A DNA stretch of 64,000 nucleotides, taken from NCBI RefSeq assembly GCF_019925205.1, contig NC_083560.1:34146270-34210269 (forward strand), read 5' to 3'. A program made the position numbers and the translations under genes. The notes beneath the pieces were generated by a model, which saw nothing but the letters and a program-made list of their open reading frames with translations, did no database searches and was not told where the DNA came from. Below are positions 1 to 11,111 of this stretch, in pieces. The stretch is from Metopolophium dirhodum. Taxonomy: Eukaryota > Arthropoda > Insecta > Hemiptera > Aphididae. Numbering within the stretch: position 1 is the first letter of the stretch; each line of letters opens with the position of its first letter.

Positions 1-468
1 CCTTGAACTGCAAGGCCCATTTTCGAAGATGTTGCACAAGATCTTTGTTTTTGTCTTTGATCGACACAGTACGTCTTCAAAAAAATCCTAAAAAATTAAA
101 GTTAATACATTTTGTAATTTCAAAAAATTATTAAGTTGGTAAAAATAGATTTAAATGTGTCCAATGCTTACAGTGGAATTACAAAATTGATCAGTCTGCA
201 CATTATTAGTTAAATTATTCATAGAATTACATGATTCAATACAACTGATTGAATTAATTTCTTCATCGGAAGACACTTTTGAAAGTGTGATAGAATTATA
301 CGTATAATATATAAAACATACTTGTGATGAAGATTGGATATCAGGATTTACGGGTATTGCTGGATTATTATTATGTAGTATTTGTAATTTATTTTTAATG
401 CGCCACTGAAATTGACGTTTAGATATACTTCCAATATCTTTAATGCGTTTATGAACTGTTAACAACAC
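1..468 (-). CDS. 3'-partial uncharacterised gene, at least two exons
   Basis: A minus-strand reading frame at 151-468 encodes about 105 residues. Its N-terminal part is basic (around KRIKDIGSISKRQFQWRIK) and a Ser/Asn-rich stretch follows. Upstream on the minus strand the frame touches a pyrimidine-rich acceptor ending in TAG near 470, so the methionine need not be the true start. Further downstream, at about 1-77, another frame reads a segment containing DLVQHLRKWALQF, after a possible AG acceptor near 78. I recall this pairing of a basic motif with a 'LRxWAL' helix from uncharacterised arthropod and cnidarian proteins that occur in many copies and may come from transposons. That is memory, not a search. 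The gene leaves the window at base 1. The exon boundaries are tentative, and the 151-468 frame closes with a stop before any clear donor, so the two pieces may not be one transcript. No function is assigned. Confidence 0.35.
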
Positions 469-556
469 TAGAACAAGTATATAAAATATACATTTTTTTG
501 AATACCTAATTTATAAGTTTAATCATAATATTTGTTAACTAATTATTATATATATA

Positions 557-1204
557 TATATCGTCGGCTTCCTGCCAAAAATAGGTAACGGCAAAATAGT
601 AAATGTTCAGTAAACGACTTTAAAGTTTTTAAAAAAGTACTAAAAAGGGCTACTAAAGGGCTAATATGCATTTTAAGGGTGCTAAGCACCTCCAAGCGCC
701 CCCCCCCCCCCAAATTGCGCCTATGCAAATCAAACTGAATTCTGATAGAATTGAAAATAGAATGGTAGGTAATAATAATAATATTATTATTATTCATGTT
801 ATTATCAGTTTATCACAATTATATTGGGAGGTTTAATCATAGACTTAGAAGGTCCGTATAAGGGTTTAACAGTTCTATACCAGTATACCACACTACCAGT
901 CATTCTGTGATTTCACATTTTTATTTTTACCGATAGTGAATTTTGGCTCTCAATATTTCATTGATCTTGTTTATGCCAAAACTCACTAAACCATTAATGA
1001 CTTTTAAGTCTTTATATTTATGTCCTTCACCGTTAGTGAAAATAAGAAATTGTAAGTTTGTGACAAGTTAGAGTAGGAATTTCACTTAAGACGCCTCTAT
1101 CAAATCGTTTGAAAATAATATTTAACACTAGATAGCGTTAGCCATTATCTCAAAATAGTGAAATATGCCATTACCTAGTTTTGGCAGGAAGCCGACGATA
1201 TATA
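557..1204. mobile_element. MITE with TIRs of about 38 bp
   Basis: The two ends are inverted copies: TATATCGTCGGCTTCCTGCC at the left, and its reverse complement closing at 1204. They continue inward as CAAAAATAGGTAA versus CAAAACTAGGTAA. No transposase frame lies inside. The element sits in a TA-rich stretch, so the exact target duplication (TA or longer) cannot be read. A run of 13 C at 699-711, next to a GCGCCTATG motif, looks like one end of a second element nested inside. The MITE lies between the two minus-strand genes at this end of the window. Confidence 0.75.
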
Positions 1205-1306
1205 AATTATAAATTTATCATATATGTATTTGGTATGTATTCACTAAATAAATTAAGCTAATTTTTAAAAACAGGAATACCATCAAATTTACTTTGTCTT
1301 GTCATA

Positions 1307-3865
1307 TCAAGTCTTAGCTTTTCTAAACCAACTTTGTACTTCTACTTCAAATGTAGAATCAGAACATTGATATTTATTTTTAATTACACCTAATGAAACA
1401 TTTAAAAATTATTATTATATGATATACCCTTTATTAAATTAGTAATCAGTAAATCTTTAATTTTAAATTTTGTTACATCTATTTCAAAAGCTCTTCCAGT
1501 CCAAGAACAGTCAATAGCAAATTTTTTGGTAAATGTTTTGGATAAAATACACCGAATATGTGTCTTACCATCTTTACCACAATTCAACAAAACATATTTT
1601 TGTGTCAATAAAATTTGTTCAGAATAATTCCAATAAATTAAAATTTTAAGAATGAAATAAATAAATAGATGATTCCATTAACATACCAATTTCTCTTTAA
1701 TATTACAATCAATTTGTAACACTTTTTCACGCTCAACAACAGTTTCATTAGATGACAATGGAAACTGTGATGTAACGACAGATCTTTAGTATCCTTTGAA
1801 AAACCTAATGTGAGTACCATTTGACTAGTAAACCTTTTAACATCATATTTTGAAGTATCTATATTATTACAAAGTCTATACGATTATCTATCAATTCTTC
1901 ATATATTTGTTTGAACAATATGTGAATTCCTTCAAACACAAAAATTTGTAAATTATTAAGTATTTTTTCAATCCTAATCACTTTAAAAGTGAATAGGACT
2001 AATATTAATTACCAATTTCAAAATGAAATCAACTTAGTGAATAATTAGTTATTATACAGTCGATACAGATATACAAATAATTAGATGTAGGAACCTACCT
2101 ATATTATTAGATTTACTAAAGGGTAATAAAGTTTGAGAAACTTAAAACATATATAAGGTTATAGCCTATAGCCTATACGTATGTGAGGTATCATAATTTG
2201 CTTTAACTAATTTTTAGTATAATTATTTAAAATAATTATTTTTAACTATGATTAGTTTGTGAATTAATTTTAAATACATTATGTCTAGTCAGTTTTATCA
2301 CTTTTATTAGGCATATTCACGTTAACCTTACCTTCAGATAAATTTTGTATTGTTGGATAAGATAATTTTTCAATAGTAATCGGAAAGGGTTGGTTTTGAG
2401 ACGCCATAAATTTGAGATTCTATAATACATATAATAATAATTAGATTTTGTTTAATAAATACTAAATTGTATGATAAAAACATTAATACCCAACTGTATA
2501 TACCTGTGATACTGAATTTGAAGATTCACATGTCATAGGTAAATTTGAATATTCACTTGTTGTTGGTAATAATGAATTCATGTAATCTGAAGCTTCCATC
2601 ACAGATATTATAGTATTTGAATTATTAAACAATGTTAAAGGTTGTAAATCAGTGTAACTATTTTCTTTGTAAAAAGTGGAGTTAACTGCTGATGACGAAA
2701 AAGCACTATTATTTGTTGAAGGTGTTTGCAATTGCTCTTCACAGAACGTTCCTAACATTGATGACCCTTGGTTATTGGATATAATAGTATAATCAGAATC
2801 TTTAAATCAAATCAAATCAAATACAACTGGTTAGGTATAATACAATACATAAAATAAAACTTAAACATAAATAATAAAGTTTATATATTACTGCATTACT
2901 ACATTTATTATCACTGTCACTACTGTCTAAGGTATGTTGTTTCTTTTTTTTCAAAAGTAATGGCCAATGGGTCATTTAAAACGTTTTTATTATCTGTTGA
3001 AATCTTTGGAATCTGTTGATTCCACTTCTACTTGTTTGTACCAAGCCTTATTGACATTACCTAACATGCAAATTGTATATTATAGATAAAATCAAATATA
3101 CTATATGTAAAATTACCTACAAACTAACAATAAGATATTATATTATTATTATTGTTGAGTAAAAAAATTGAATATTTTTCCAAACTCTAGAAACAATGTA
3201 TTTTACGCTAACTTGGCACCTAAATGTGCATAGAGCTTTATATATTCTTAAACATCACCTATATGGCTATACTATAAACCAATATTATGATTCTATTTAT
3301 ATCTGTTGTAAGTACCTAGGTATTTAGTCTATTTTCAGGATTACATTATTCAAATTTAGGTATATCATTTTTAATTAATATTAAAATATAACTATTTTAA
3401 TAAGGTTTTACTTAATATAATTATATTTAAAATAGGTAATAACTAATAGTGTATAGATAAAATTGACCATATTATTAATATCACAATAAAAATATTATCA
3501 AGAATTCGGTATTTAGTTTTCATCAAAATGTAAAAGAAATTAGTAAAAAATTGCAATCAATTACAACTCATATCATATCAGAATTTAGATTAATGTGGTT
3601 ACATTAAAGTATTAAATTAAAATTGTTTTATTTTTCTTACCATAAATCTTGTTATCACCAACGACTTTGATCTGATATTGTTGCCAAGACGGAACTGGAT
3701 CTATGGCATCATTTTAAATGGATACTAGTAACTTTGAAGGCAGGCCAGTAATAATTCTTTATTGTACCTACTGATATATAAATTCTCAACTTCTGTCTTA
3801 ATAACATTATACTCTTTTCTCGTGGAAAATATGACAACTACCCATTTCTATTTTTTTGGAAGCAT
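1307..3865 (-). pseudogene. DUF4806-like multi-exon gene, damaged in exon 1
   Basis: Several consecutive minus-strand exons read like the family of aphid proteins that end in a DUF4806 domain. Proposed exons are 3641-3865 (starts MLPK, later YYWPAFK, and ends in PSWQQYQIKVVGDNKIYG before a GTAAG donor), a poor exon near 2895-3062 (KKKKQHTLDSSDSDNK), 2504-2799 (Ser/Asn-rich linker), 2332-2419, 1687-1764 (FPLSSNETVVEREKVLQ), about 1429-1620 (LSKTFTKKFAIDCSWTGR) and 1307-1389 (STFEVEVQSWFRKAKT, stop). The 'FPL...E', 'FT..A...SWTGR' and 'FE.EVQSWFR.AK' blocks occur in DUF4806 order. Exon 1 has a stop six codons in and needs a frameshift. No AG acceptor is visible between 1600 and 1690. The gene is therefore probably a pseudogene, though sequencing indels in homopolymers could mimic this. 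The molecular function of the family is unknown. Confidence 0.55.
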
Positions 3866-5002
3866 CTGCAATCATAAAATTAGGTATTTAAATTTTGTTA
3901 ATTAAGACTTAAGTACTTAGTATACAATATGACCCACTGTTTGTTCATGTTACTAAGTTTTTTCTCCTTAAGGCACATAATGTGTTTGGCATGTTTGGAC
4001 TTGAAACTAATTAACATTTTGCACGAATAAAATTAAAAATCATTTAAACAAGTCTTGTGCAATGAACATTAGGTGATCACTGATGGGTAAAGTTGTTTAG
4101 TAACACGAATACAAAAAATCGCGGACTTGTTACTATAACTTTCGGAATTTGAAAACATTTGCTGAACTGCGATCTTTGTACAGAGTGGTAAATACAAAGG
4201 TTTTCACCCAAACGAAAATACCTATAAACTATAAAATAGTATAACACCCAAGTACAAACTACTCGAAGGTAGCAATATAATAAATTATACAGAACAGTCA
4301 ATCGATGTGACTTGAAACAATGTTGACTTACTTCTTGATATTATTTGTTTGAAAAAAATAGCACTGGGCTACAAAAATTATATTTATTTCCGCATACGCC
4401 TAATGAATGGAAAAATACCTTTATTACAATATTCTTCTTTCAAAGTACCCTTTAATGTCTACAGAATATGCAAACCTCTAAACTCGACGTCCATCACGAA
4501 GATTTGAGAGCAAAACTATTAAATCGTTGTTATCATGAGAGATGTTTGTCTATTTTTTTTGGTAGTAATGATAAGACCAATCACAATATGGTTGAAGATA
4601 TCATTTATTTTCATAAAAAAAGATAGACATATTTTTAATGGAGGTAAAATTAAAATTATACCTATCTATCTATAATATGTTTAAACAAAAACCAAATCGT
4701 TTCATTTCACCTCGTAGTCCCAAGTCACCTCGATTAACTCGGTTGGTGCTTTTAAAAATACAATTTAAATTTGTTTCAAAACTTACCTTTTCATCAGGAA
4801 TTCAGGAATATTCGACATTTACCTAAACTGTTTGTAATAAAATCAAAAATCTCAACGACTCGACACAGTTTTCACCGCACAAGTAGGTACAATCAACACA
4901 AAATAATAAAGATCACGTATTCACGTGTATTAAATATAAACATACCTACGACAGATTACGTACTACTTACACCAATACACTATTACGAATTGCGATTATT
5001 GG
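3866..5002. other. Intergenic, nothing recognised
   Basis: This is AT-rich sequence upstream (in transcription sense) of the DUF4806-like gene. A 74-residue minus-strand frame at 4077-4301 and short plus-strand frames at 4638-5091 show no family motif and no splice context that I trust. The promoter of the minus-strand gene may lie here. The hAT target duplication ATTATTGG is at 4995-5002. Confidence 0.5.
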
Positions 5003-5439
5003 CGGTGCCGGCGCAAGGTTTTGCGAAGCCCGGGGCAAGTAAAAAATGTGGGGCCCTCGTTCCTATCTTATACATTACATGCCCATTCTAAATTAATTAT
5101 AGACTATTTCAAAAGGTAACTAGTTGTCCATCGATTTTAAATCAAACAATTACCTATTGTACCTACATTAGGTATGTAAATACTAAATAAAATCAAAACA
5201 ATCAATGATAAATGTATTATCTTATTATTAGCATAGAAAATAAACTTATCATCTTAACCACTATTGTAAAATATCAAAATACAAATATTATTAATAATTA
5301 CTTTTACTAAATGAAATTAAATAATAGGTAAGTGATAACATTAATTTATAAAGGAAATTTAAAAAAAAATGAGCATGGTGAACAATTTATAATATTTTAA
5401 ATACATAATACCTACATTGTTAAAGTAAAATATTGTCAG

Positions 5440-5525
5440 TTATAATTCTTTAATCTTTCTAGCTTTTTTGGATGCAAAATCATTTGTTGTATCTTCATAA
5501 TTTGGTTGTTCTGTATTATAATTAG
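5440..5525 (-). pseudogene. hAT (ZMYM1-like) transposase C-terminal remnant
   Basis: About 28 codons on the minus strand end in DFASKKARKIKEL and a stop. A short acidic, Asn-rich stretch followed by 'DFA..KAR+' matches, as I remember it, the extreme C-terminus of ZMYM1-like hAT transposases, just after the dimerisation domain. The upstream coding sequence is missing. Its position inside a hAT-type TIR pair supports the call. The piece is short, so chance resemblance cannot be excluded. Confidence 0.45.
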
Positions 5526-6095
5526 GGCTATGATTTATATGAAATAAAAAAAGGTGTTAACGCATATAATTTAAAGGTGTTAAGTTAATAAAAATGAATT
5601 TGTTTTATTAAAAATATGCATAAATAAATAGTTTTACTAGGTATACTTTTTTGGAAAAAAATTGAAATTTTAAAATACCCTTCAATAGCCTTAAAAGTTA
5701 GGTGTTTGGAAAATTAAATAAAAGGAAACCTAGCCGTATCACTGTTTATCAAATATCTTACGTTTTTTTCAATTTATTTATATCTTTTGTAGAAAGTAGG
5801 TACCTATAATATTATTATAAGTACTAATATACACATATTATACATATTATTGGCTACACCAAATGCGCCGATAAGCCGATAATGACGATAAAAACGTAGA
5901 TCATTTTAGTTTTAACAAATATAATATATTCAACGTATTCGACGAAAATAATTTGGTAGAAATCAACTTAAATATTCTGTACTTGGGTATTTCGGGCAAT
6001 ATGTTGTTAATTTGTGTTGAGTAATACTAAGACTCAAGATCAAAAATTAACTTAATATATTTGTTTGGTTTCATTCAGGCGGAAGCACTAAATAA

Positions 6096-8267
6096 GGGAA
6101 ATGGTAAACTCCTACAAATGTAGTGTTATCTCCTACAAAAGATAGTGTTAACTCCTACAAAAAATTAATACCTTATTGCTGTAAAAAATATCAGTCTTGC
6201 AATATATTAACACATAAAATAAAAATGGTTTGAAAAATATAATAAAAATGTTAATAAAACAATACCTAATCATTATCATTTACGATTAAAACAAACTTTT
6301 TTTGAAAAAAATAATAAAAAAATTCAATAAAACAATACTAAGTTATAATCATTTACGTATATTTTTGTGGCATACTTTGGAGATAAACTCTAAAGTGAAA
6401 TTTCTCCTCGTATATATTTATCTTTTTGATTAAGTATAAATTGATATTTAGAAATAGTTTTTGCCTGTCTGCGGTCTGAATATCTTTCAAAACTTTCACG
6501 AATAAATGGAGATTTGGATGGTGATGATAAAAACTATTATTAAATCTTGAATGAAATGATTCACATGCATTTGTAATATCATTAGAAGACCACAATTTTG
6601 GGGGAAATAATGAAAACGAAAAAATATAATTTTCAGATAAATAGTCGCAATATTGTTGGACTTTATCGTCAGATGGCATTTTTTCTAACAAATCAAATAC
6701 AAAGCAACCTTCAATATCGTTAGCATCTTGCAATAATGGTAATCTGAATGTGAGAACTAAACATTTTTCAATTTCAGATTTACCATTATTGTAATCATTC
6801 GTTAGGCCTAATTGCTGGATTTTTCTGTACCAATTTTGGCACAAATGAAAATTACAACTATGAATTTGCACTGTTGGCCAAATATTTTTAATTGCATTAT
6901 GAATAGCAATTTCAAAGTCCACCACAACTGTAACTGGTTGAAACCGTAAATTATTTTGCAAGCAAATTTTGATAGTTTTTAAAAATAATGTACTGTATGT
7001 ATGGCTATTTTTGTCAGGAAGCAAAGCAAAGACTAATGGTATATAATTTTGATTCTTAAAACCATGAATAGTGAATAACTGCAAAAAATATTTTGTACAA
7101 TAATTGAAAGTACCGTCTAAAAAAATTTTTTCGTTAGAACAAAGAAATTTTAAATTTTCTATACAAGAAAATATAATAATATGGCTATTTTGATCATTTA
7201 ATAAAATAAATTGTTCAGAACCGTTTATTTGTATATCCATTACATTTAAAGTATCGTGAACTTCTTCAATACTTTTAGGCAAAGGTGGCAAAATAGATTT
7301 ACGTGCATTATACACATTTCGTCTAATATAATTGAGATCAGTTGTATTTAAATTATTTTCGTTATTAAAATTTTTGATTTCAGTTAAAATAAACTTGGAA
7401 GGTTTTTCTACAATATTGTCTTCACTTACTTTCCTTTTCAGTGAATTATTGACTTCTTGACGATTTAATGTAGTATCTCCATCATGATTGTGAATTAGAA
7501 CTACATGCTTTTCAATAATTTCATCCTCTGTATTATTTATGTAAATTTTACTTTGACACTTATTATTAATACAACGCCAAGTTTTTTGGCCACTTTTTGC
7601 AGTATAGTGTAAAAGAAATTTATATTTATCAACTATTAATAACTTTTTACCATTCTGACTATACATGAATTCCATTGCAATTTGTAATAATGTACGACTA
7701 TAAGAGTGACTAACTTTACTGCACAAAACGGTGAAAGACGCAAAAGATTCACTAGACTAAACTCAAACAATACACAGTTATACAGTTACGAGCGGACTAC
7801 GATATCGGCAATAAACGCCAATTTGTTCGGAAATTTCCGATACAGACGAGATTATCATGTTTTATCGTTATTCGACAATATTCGATGCCATATCGCTGAT
7901 CTATTTAAAACACTTTGTACTGCAAGTGCCGATATGAACGTATAGTATAGTATATAATATGGATATAATCTAACCTTCGACAATCATTATACAGCGTATA
8001 AACAAGCTCTATTCAAGCGTTTGTTTATTAAATAATGTATATTTATTATTTTCAAGTTATGATAATTTTGAGTTTTTGAGCTTTTCAACTTCAAAATTAT
8101 AAATTTAAGTAATATAACCCTATTTTTTAAAGGGAAAAATTTCTATGTAGGAGATTACAATATCTTTGATTTTCAGGTAAAAATTTCATAAGGTTATTAG
8201 TGTAGGAGCTTACATTTAATGATAATTCAGGTAAAAAGGTTATTCGTGTAGGAGTTTACATTTGGCC
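6096..8267 (-). mobile_element. Complete MULE (Mutator-like) transposon
   Basis: The left terminus GGGAAATGGTAAACTCCTAC and the reverse complement of the right terminus, GGCCAAATGTAAACTCCTAC, form the TIRs. An exact 8-bp duplication CTAAATAA (6088-6095 and 8268-8275) flanks them, the size expected for Mutator-like elements. Each end carries three copies of a CTCCTACA core: at about 6110-6165 on the left, and at about 8146, 8203 and 8248 inverted on the right. These are probably transposase binding sites. The single long frame inside is an open FLYWCH/MULE transposase. Intact ends, an exact target duplication and an open frame suggest a young insertion that could still be autonomous. Confidence 0.9.
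6353..7726 (-). CDS. FLYWCH zinc finger / MULE transposase
   Basis: This is the transposase of the surrounding MULE, a nuclear DNA-cutting and strand-transfer enzyme. The frame has 457 codons without a stop. Residues about 20-82 form a FLYWCH-type zinc finger (W50, C52, C57, H79, H81), which should bind DNA. The RNase-H-like core follows, with a first acidic residue in FLDGTF (D204), a second in VVVDFE (D270), the MULE CxxH block CNFHLC (C291, H294) and the third acid in NACESFHSRFN (E389). The methionine at codon 18 (MEFMYSQNGK, near 7675) fits FLYWCH-MULE proteins better than codon 1, giving about 440 residues. Domain order and length are normal for the family and all key residues are present. 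A divergent plus-strand frame at its 5' end is not supported. Confidence 0.9.
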   Translation of the reverse strand: MCSKVSHSYSRTLLQIAMEFMYSQNGKKLLIVDKYKFLLHYTAKSGQKTWRCINNKCQSKIYINNTEDEIIEKHVVLIHNHDGDTTLNRQEVNNSLKRKVSEDNIVEKPSKFILTEIKNFNNENNLNTTDLNYIRRNVYNARKSILPPLPKSIEEVHDTLNVMDIQINGSEQFILLNDQNSHIIIFSCIENLKFLCSNEKIFLDGTFNYCTKYFLQLFTIHGFKNQNYIPLVFALLPDKNSHTYSTLFLKTIKICLQNNLRFQPVTVVVDFEIAIHNAIKNIWPTVQIHSCNFHLCQNWYRKIQQLGLTNDYNNGKSEIEKCLVLTFRLPLLQDANDIEGCFVFDLLEKMPSDDKVQQYCDYLSENYIFSFSLFPPKLWSSNDITNACESFHSRFNNSFYHHHPNLHLFVKVLKDIQTADRQKLFLNINLYLIKKINIYEEKFHFRVYLQSMPQKYT

Positions 8268-8358
8268 CTAAATAACGGGGCCCCAAGCCCCCAAGATCGC
8301 GGGGCCCGGGGCATGTGCCACGCTCGCCCCGACGCTTTGTTCCGGCACTGATTAATGG

Positions 8359-9190
8359 TCATCCAAAGACAAAGGCACCGGACTATCGGAGTGAGTTATG
8401 TGGTCGTCTGTCGTCAATCGTCATTCGTCAATAATACAAGTACGCGCGCGATCGGATCATTCGTCGTTGCCCGTCAACGATGAAACCGAAAACTACGCGG
8501 TTTAAGAGGTACAGGTATAGGTATACGGATATTATATAGGTTTAGTATATCTTAAACTGTGGTGTTAAGGTATAATGCCGCCGGGGGCACGCATATTATT
8601 GTGCCACCTCATAAGTCATAACCCTCCCTCCTTTTTATTACTAAAAAAAAAAAAAAAATAAAAAAAGGACTAAGATTTTTAGCATTTATATAATATCATA
8701 TATTATAGAATAATTAAATTACATACAATTTAATCAATCATATAAAATATAATTTGTGTTTACTTTTGTTGGTAAAGGAACAATTAAACTAATAAAAACG
8801 ACTTAAACTATACAAAAAATACTACTGTTATGTGTAAAAAACAAAATGATAATTTCGAAAAATTACCCAGTAGAAAGTAGGTACCAAGTAGAGGAATGTC
8901 TAATCTATAGAGGTGTAAGTTATACCTATATACGTGTATATAGAGATTATGAATGACCCATTTACATACATTTTACTACCAGAATATGGAGCCAATTTAT
9001 AGTGTACCTACCCATACTATATACCCATAAACACAAAAATAAAGCACATATCAATACTGAATACATCAATATAAAACTAATATCCATATCTATTATTCAC
9101 TTAGCTTAGATTATAAAATTGTGGATATTTTTATAATAACTTTAAAATTTAATATCGGCGTATTGTGTACCTAATTATATATACATTTTT
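8359..9190. other. Intergenic, CpG-richer patch then AT-rich
   Basis: The first 150 bases (about 8380-8510) are richer in G+C and CpG than the rest (several CGTC and CGCG steps). They could be the displaced promoter or 5' region of a gene split by the hAT insertion. This is only an inference. From 8590 to 9180 there is AT-rich sequence with an A-run at 8643-8658 and no recognisable gene. The hAT target duplication ACATTTTT is at 9183-9190. Confidence 0.4.
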
Positions 9191-9829
9191 CAGGGGCGTA
9201 GCCAAGGGGGGGGGGTTATCAGGTCACAACCCCCATCAGTTTTTTAAAACCCCTAAAAAAAAATGGCGGAAATATTTTTCGAGATTAAAAAACTTTAAAC
9301 TTGATACTGACATTTTTTTTATTTTTTTATAAAAAAAAATCTATCATCAAACCAATATTTATTAAACTTGCCATCAACTATTTCGTTAATAAAAGTTTTG
9401 ATTGTATTCTATATTATATGTATTCTTATTTGTATAATTATATACGTTGATAAAATATTAAGCTTTAATCGTATAAAAATTAATAATTATATTGGTTTTC
9501 AGGCAATATTTCTGTTATTCTCACGAGTCACGATTATCAGTACCTAATATCTATATTTAGATTGCGTTTTCGTCTATTTCTAGCGAAATTAAAATTTTCC
9601 CCATTAGCCCGAGACATCACAGTCTACAACGACGATTGTTCATACGGTCTAGCTGATAATAAGAGTATTTGTTGTCGTAGACCGTAGACTGTATATTATT
9701 GACTATTGCGATTAACATTTAACGGGCGGACGTTGTTAGTTACGCGGTGGTATTTTTGTCTATGGTGGTACAACGTGTTAATAATTTTTGATTAATTTGT
9801 TAAATTATTTTGTTGCTTAAAAATTTAAA

Positions 9830-10039
9830 ATGAAGAAACTTAATACTAATGAAAAAAAACGTAAACTTGTTTCGGATTATTTTAAAGTACAGAATAAAAT
9901 TACCACAGTTGACAAAACCGACAAAACTGAAGAAACAAAAGATAACCCCGGTCTTAAACCAGACACAACACAACCAGAACATATTATGTCGGTAAATATT
10001 GACTTAAATAATGTTAAAATGTTTAAAATTCTTTTTTAA
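9830..10039 (+). pseudogene. hAT transposase, N-terminal remnant
   Basis: The frame starts at ATG 9830 and encodes a Lys-rich N-terminus (KKLNTNEKKRKLVSDYFK). This resembles the start of ZMYM1-like hAT transposases, where a basic segment with a '(S/D)YF' helix precedes the zinc finger. It closes at 10039, just where the C-terminal remnant begins in another frame. The TTF zinc finger, the DUF4371 region and most of the catalytic domain are missing. The pair shows an internal deletion joined near 10035-10045. Confidence 0.6.
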
Positions 10040-10335
10040 AAACTATAAATAAACCTAATAACATTTTAGAGTATTTAGACGTCTGTGATAGTTTAATATT
10101 TCCAAATGTTTATAAATTAATTAAAATATTAGTAACTTTGCCAGTGACAACATGTACAGCTGAAAGGTCCTTTTCAACTCTTCGTAGGTTGAAGACTTAT
10201 TTAAGAAATACAATGAGTCAAAATAGATTAAATAGATTGGCATTATTAAATATTCACCGAGAAATAACAATAACTCCAGAAGAAGTTCTAAATCAAATAA
10301 CTAAGACAAAAAAGAAATTAGACTTTGTTATTTAA
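10036..10335 (+). pseudogene. hAT transposase, C-terminal dimerisation domain remnant
   Basis: The frame is open from about 10036 and ends at 10335. It contains ILEYLDVCD and then VTTCTAERSFSTLRRLKTYL followed by MSQNRLNRLALLNIHRE. That is the conserved hAT C-terminal dimerisation (hATC) block, with the 'ERSFS.L+.LK.YLR..M...RL..LALL.I' pattern of ZMYM1-like elements. A weak initiator at 10138 is not a real start. This is the tail of the transposase whose N-terminus is at 9830-10039. Catalytic residues are missing, so the piece is inactive. Confidence 0.85.
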
Positions 10336-10871
10336 TTTTTAATTAATTGAATATTATAAACTAGTACTTACTTAATATACTCAATAAAAATATGCTTTAG
10401 TAACTAAGTCTGTATTTTTAAATTATTTTTCCAGCTATCATTTACATACTAACCTAACATACTTCATACTTTAATTAGTTAAAAGGTATATAGTATAAAT
10501 TATAAATCCTTAAATTAGTAAATATAGTACCCATAATGTCAATGCTTAAGTTATTTATATTTTATACATTCGTGTGAAAAAATATCTGTTACATCATACA
10601 TGGAGTAATGCTAACCTTTTAGGGATTTATATAAATATAGGTAAGTTTACCAACAAATTTTGGCAACCCCCCCCCCCCCCCCCCCCCCCATGAGAAAATC
10701 CTGGCTACGCGCCTGACATTTTTTTCTTGTATAATATAGATATAATAGCATGATATAAACAACATAGTAAGATTGAAAAAGTCCAGATTTGGTCCAAGTC
10801 CGCGCAATACGTCACTTGCTTACCCGTATGATCATATTGTTATTAAATTTTTATTACTTTTTATATACACT

Positions 10872-11103
10872 CAGGCTCGGATCCAGAGCAATGATCGGGG
10901 GGGGGGGGGGGGAGGGGGCAACAATTTTTTACAACACAAATTCTATTATAATAAAATATTATACTTTATTCTTAATTTAAAAATGTTGTCATAATAGTAG
11001 GTATAGGTAATCAATGTGATATGAAGTTTAGATTTTGTTTATTTGTTATTTAATATATAATATTTATATTTATAAAAAAAAAATATTTCTGGATCCGTCC
11101 ATG
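10872..11103. mobile_element. Small hAT MITE with G-run
   Basis: The left end CAGGCTCGGATCCAGA and the reverse complement of the right end, CATGGACGGATCCAGA, are imperfect TIRs. The flanks TATACACT (10864-10871) and AATACACT (11104-11111) agree at 7 of 8 bases. A run of about 15 G lies 26-40 bases inside the left end. The element is 232 bp with no coding potential. Related flanking motifs (GTCACTTGCTTACC before, GTCACGTGCTTACC after) show that a short genomic segment is also partly duplicated around it. Confidence 0.7.
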
Positions 11104-11111
11104 AATACACT

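Larger units (their letters stand above)
5003..8350. mobile_element. hAT element interrupted by a MULE
   Basis: The left end reads CGGTGCCGGCGCAAGG and the right end, reverse complemented, CAGTGCCGGAACAAAG. The flanks ATTATTGG (4995-5002) and ATTAATGG (8351-8358) match at 7 of 8 bases, as expected of a slightly decayed hAT target duplication. Both subterminal regions carry GGGGCCC-type GC-rich sequence unlike the surrounding DNA. Without the inserted MULE (6096-8267) and its duplicated site, the element is about 1.17 kb. It keeps only a short transposase C-terminal remnant, so it is a non-autonomous, deleted hAT. Confidence 0.7.
9191..10715 (+). mobile_element. hAT element, internally deleted
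   Basis: The left end CAGGGGCGTAGCCAAGG and the reverse complement of the right end, CAGGCGCGTAGCCAGG, form the TIRs. An exact 8-bp target duplication ACATTTTT flanks them (9183-9190 and 10716-10723). Long G-runs stand just inside both ends when read inward: 10 G at the left and more than 20 C on the plus strand at the right. Only the N-terminal and C-terminal parts of the transposase remain, so this is an internal-deletion derivative of an autonomous ZMYM1-like hAT. Confidence 0.9.

Noticed and set aside
7706..7945. Plus-strand frame of 79 residues overlapping the MULE transposase start
   Set aside because: It lies between the transposase start and the right TIR, with no motif. The opposite strand explains the open frame.
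10619..10994. Three frames with long Gly runs near 10619-10994
   Set aside because: The Gly residues are translations of G/C homopolymers at hAT ends.
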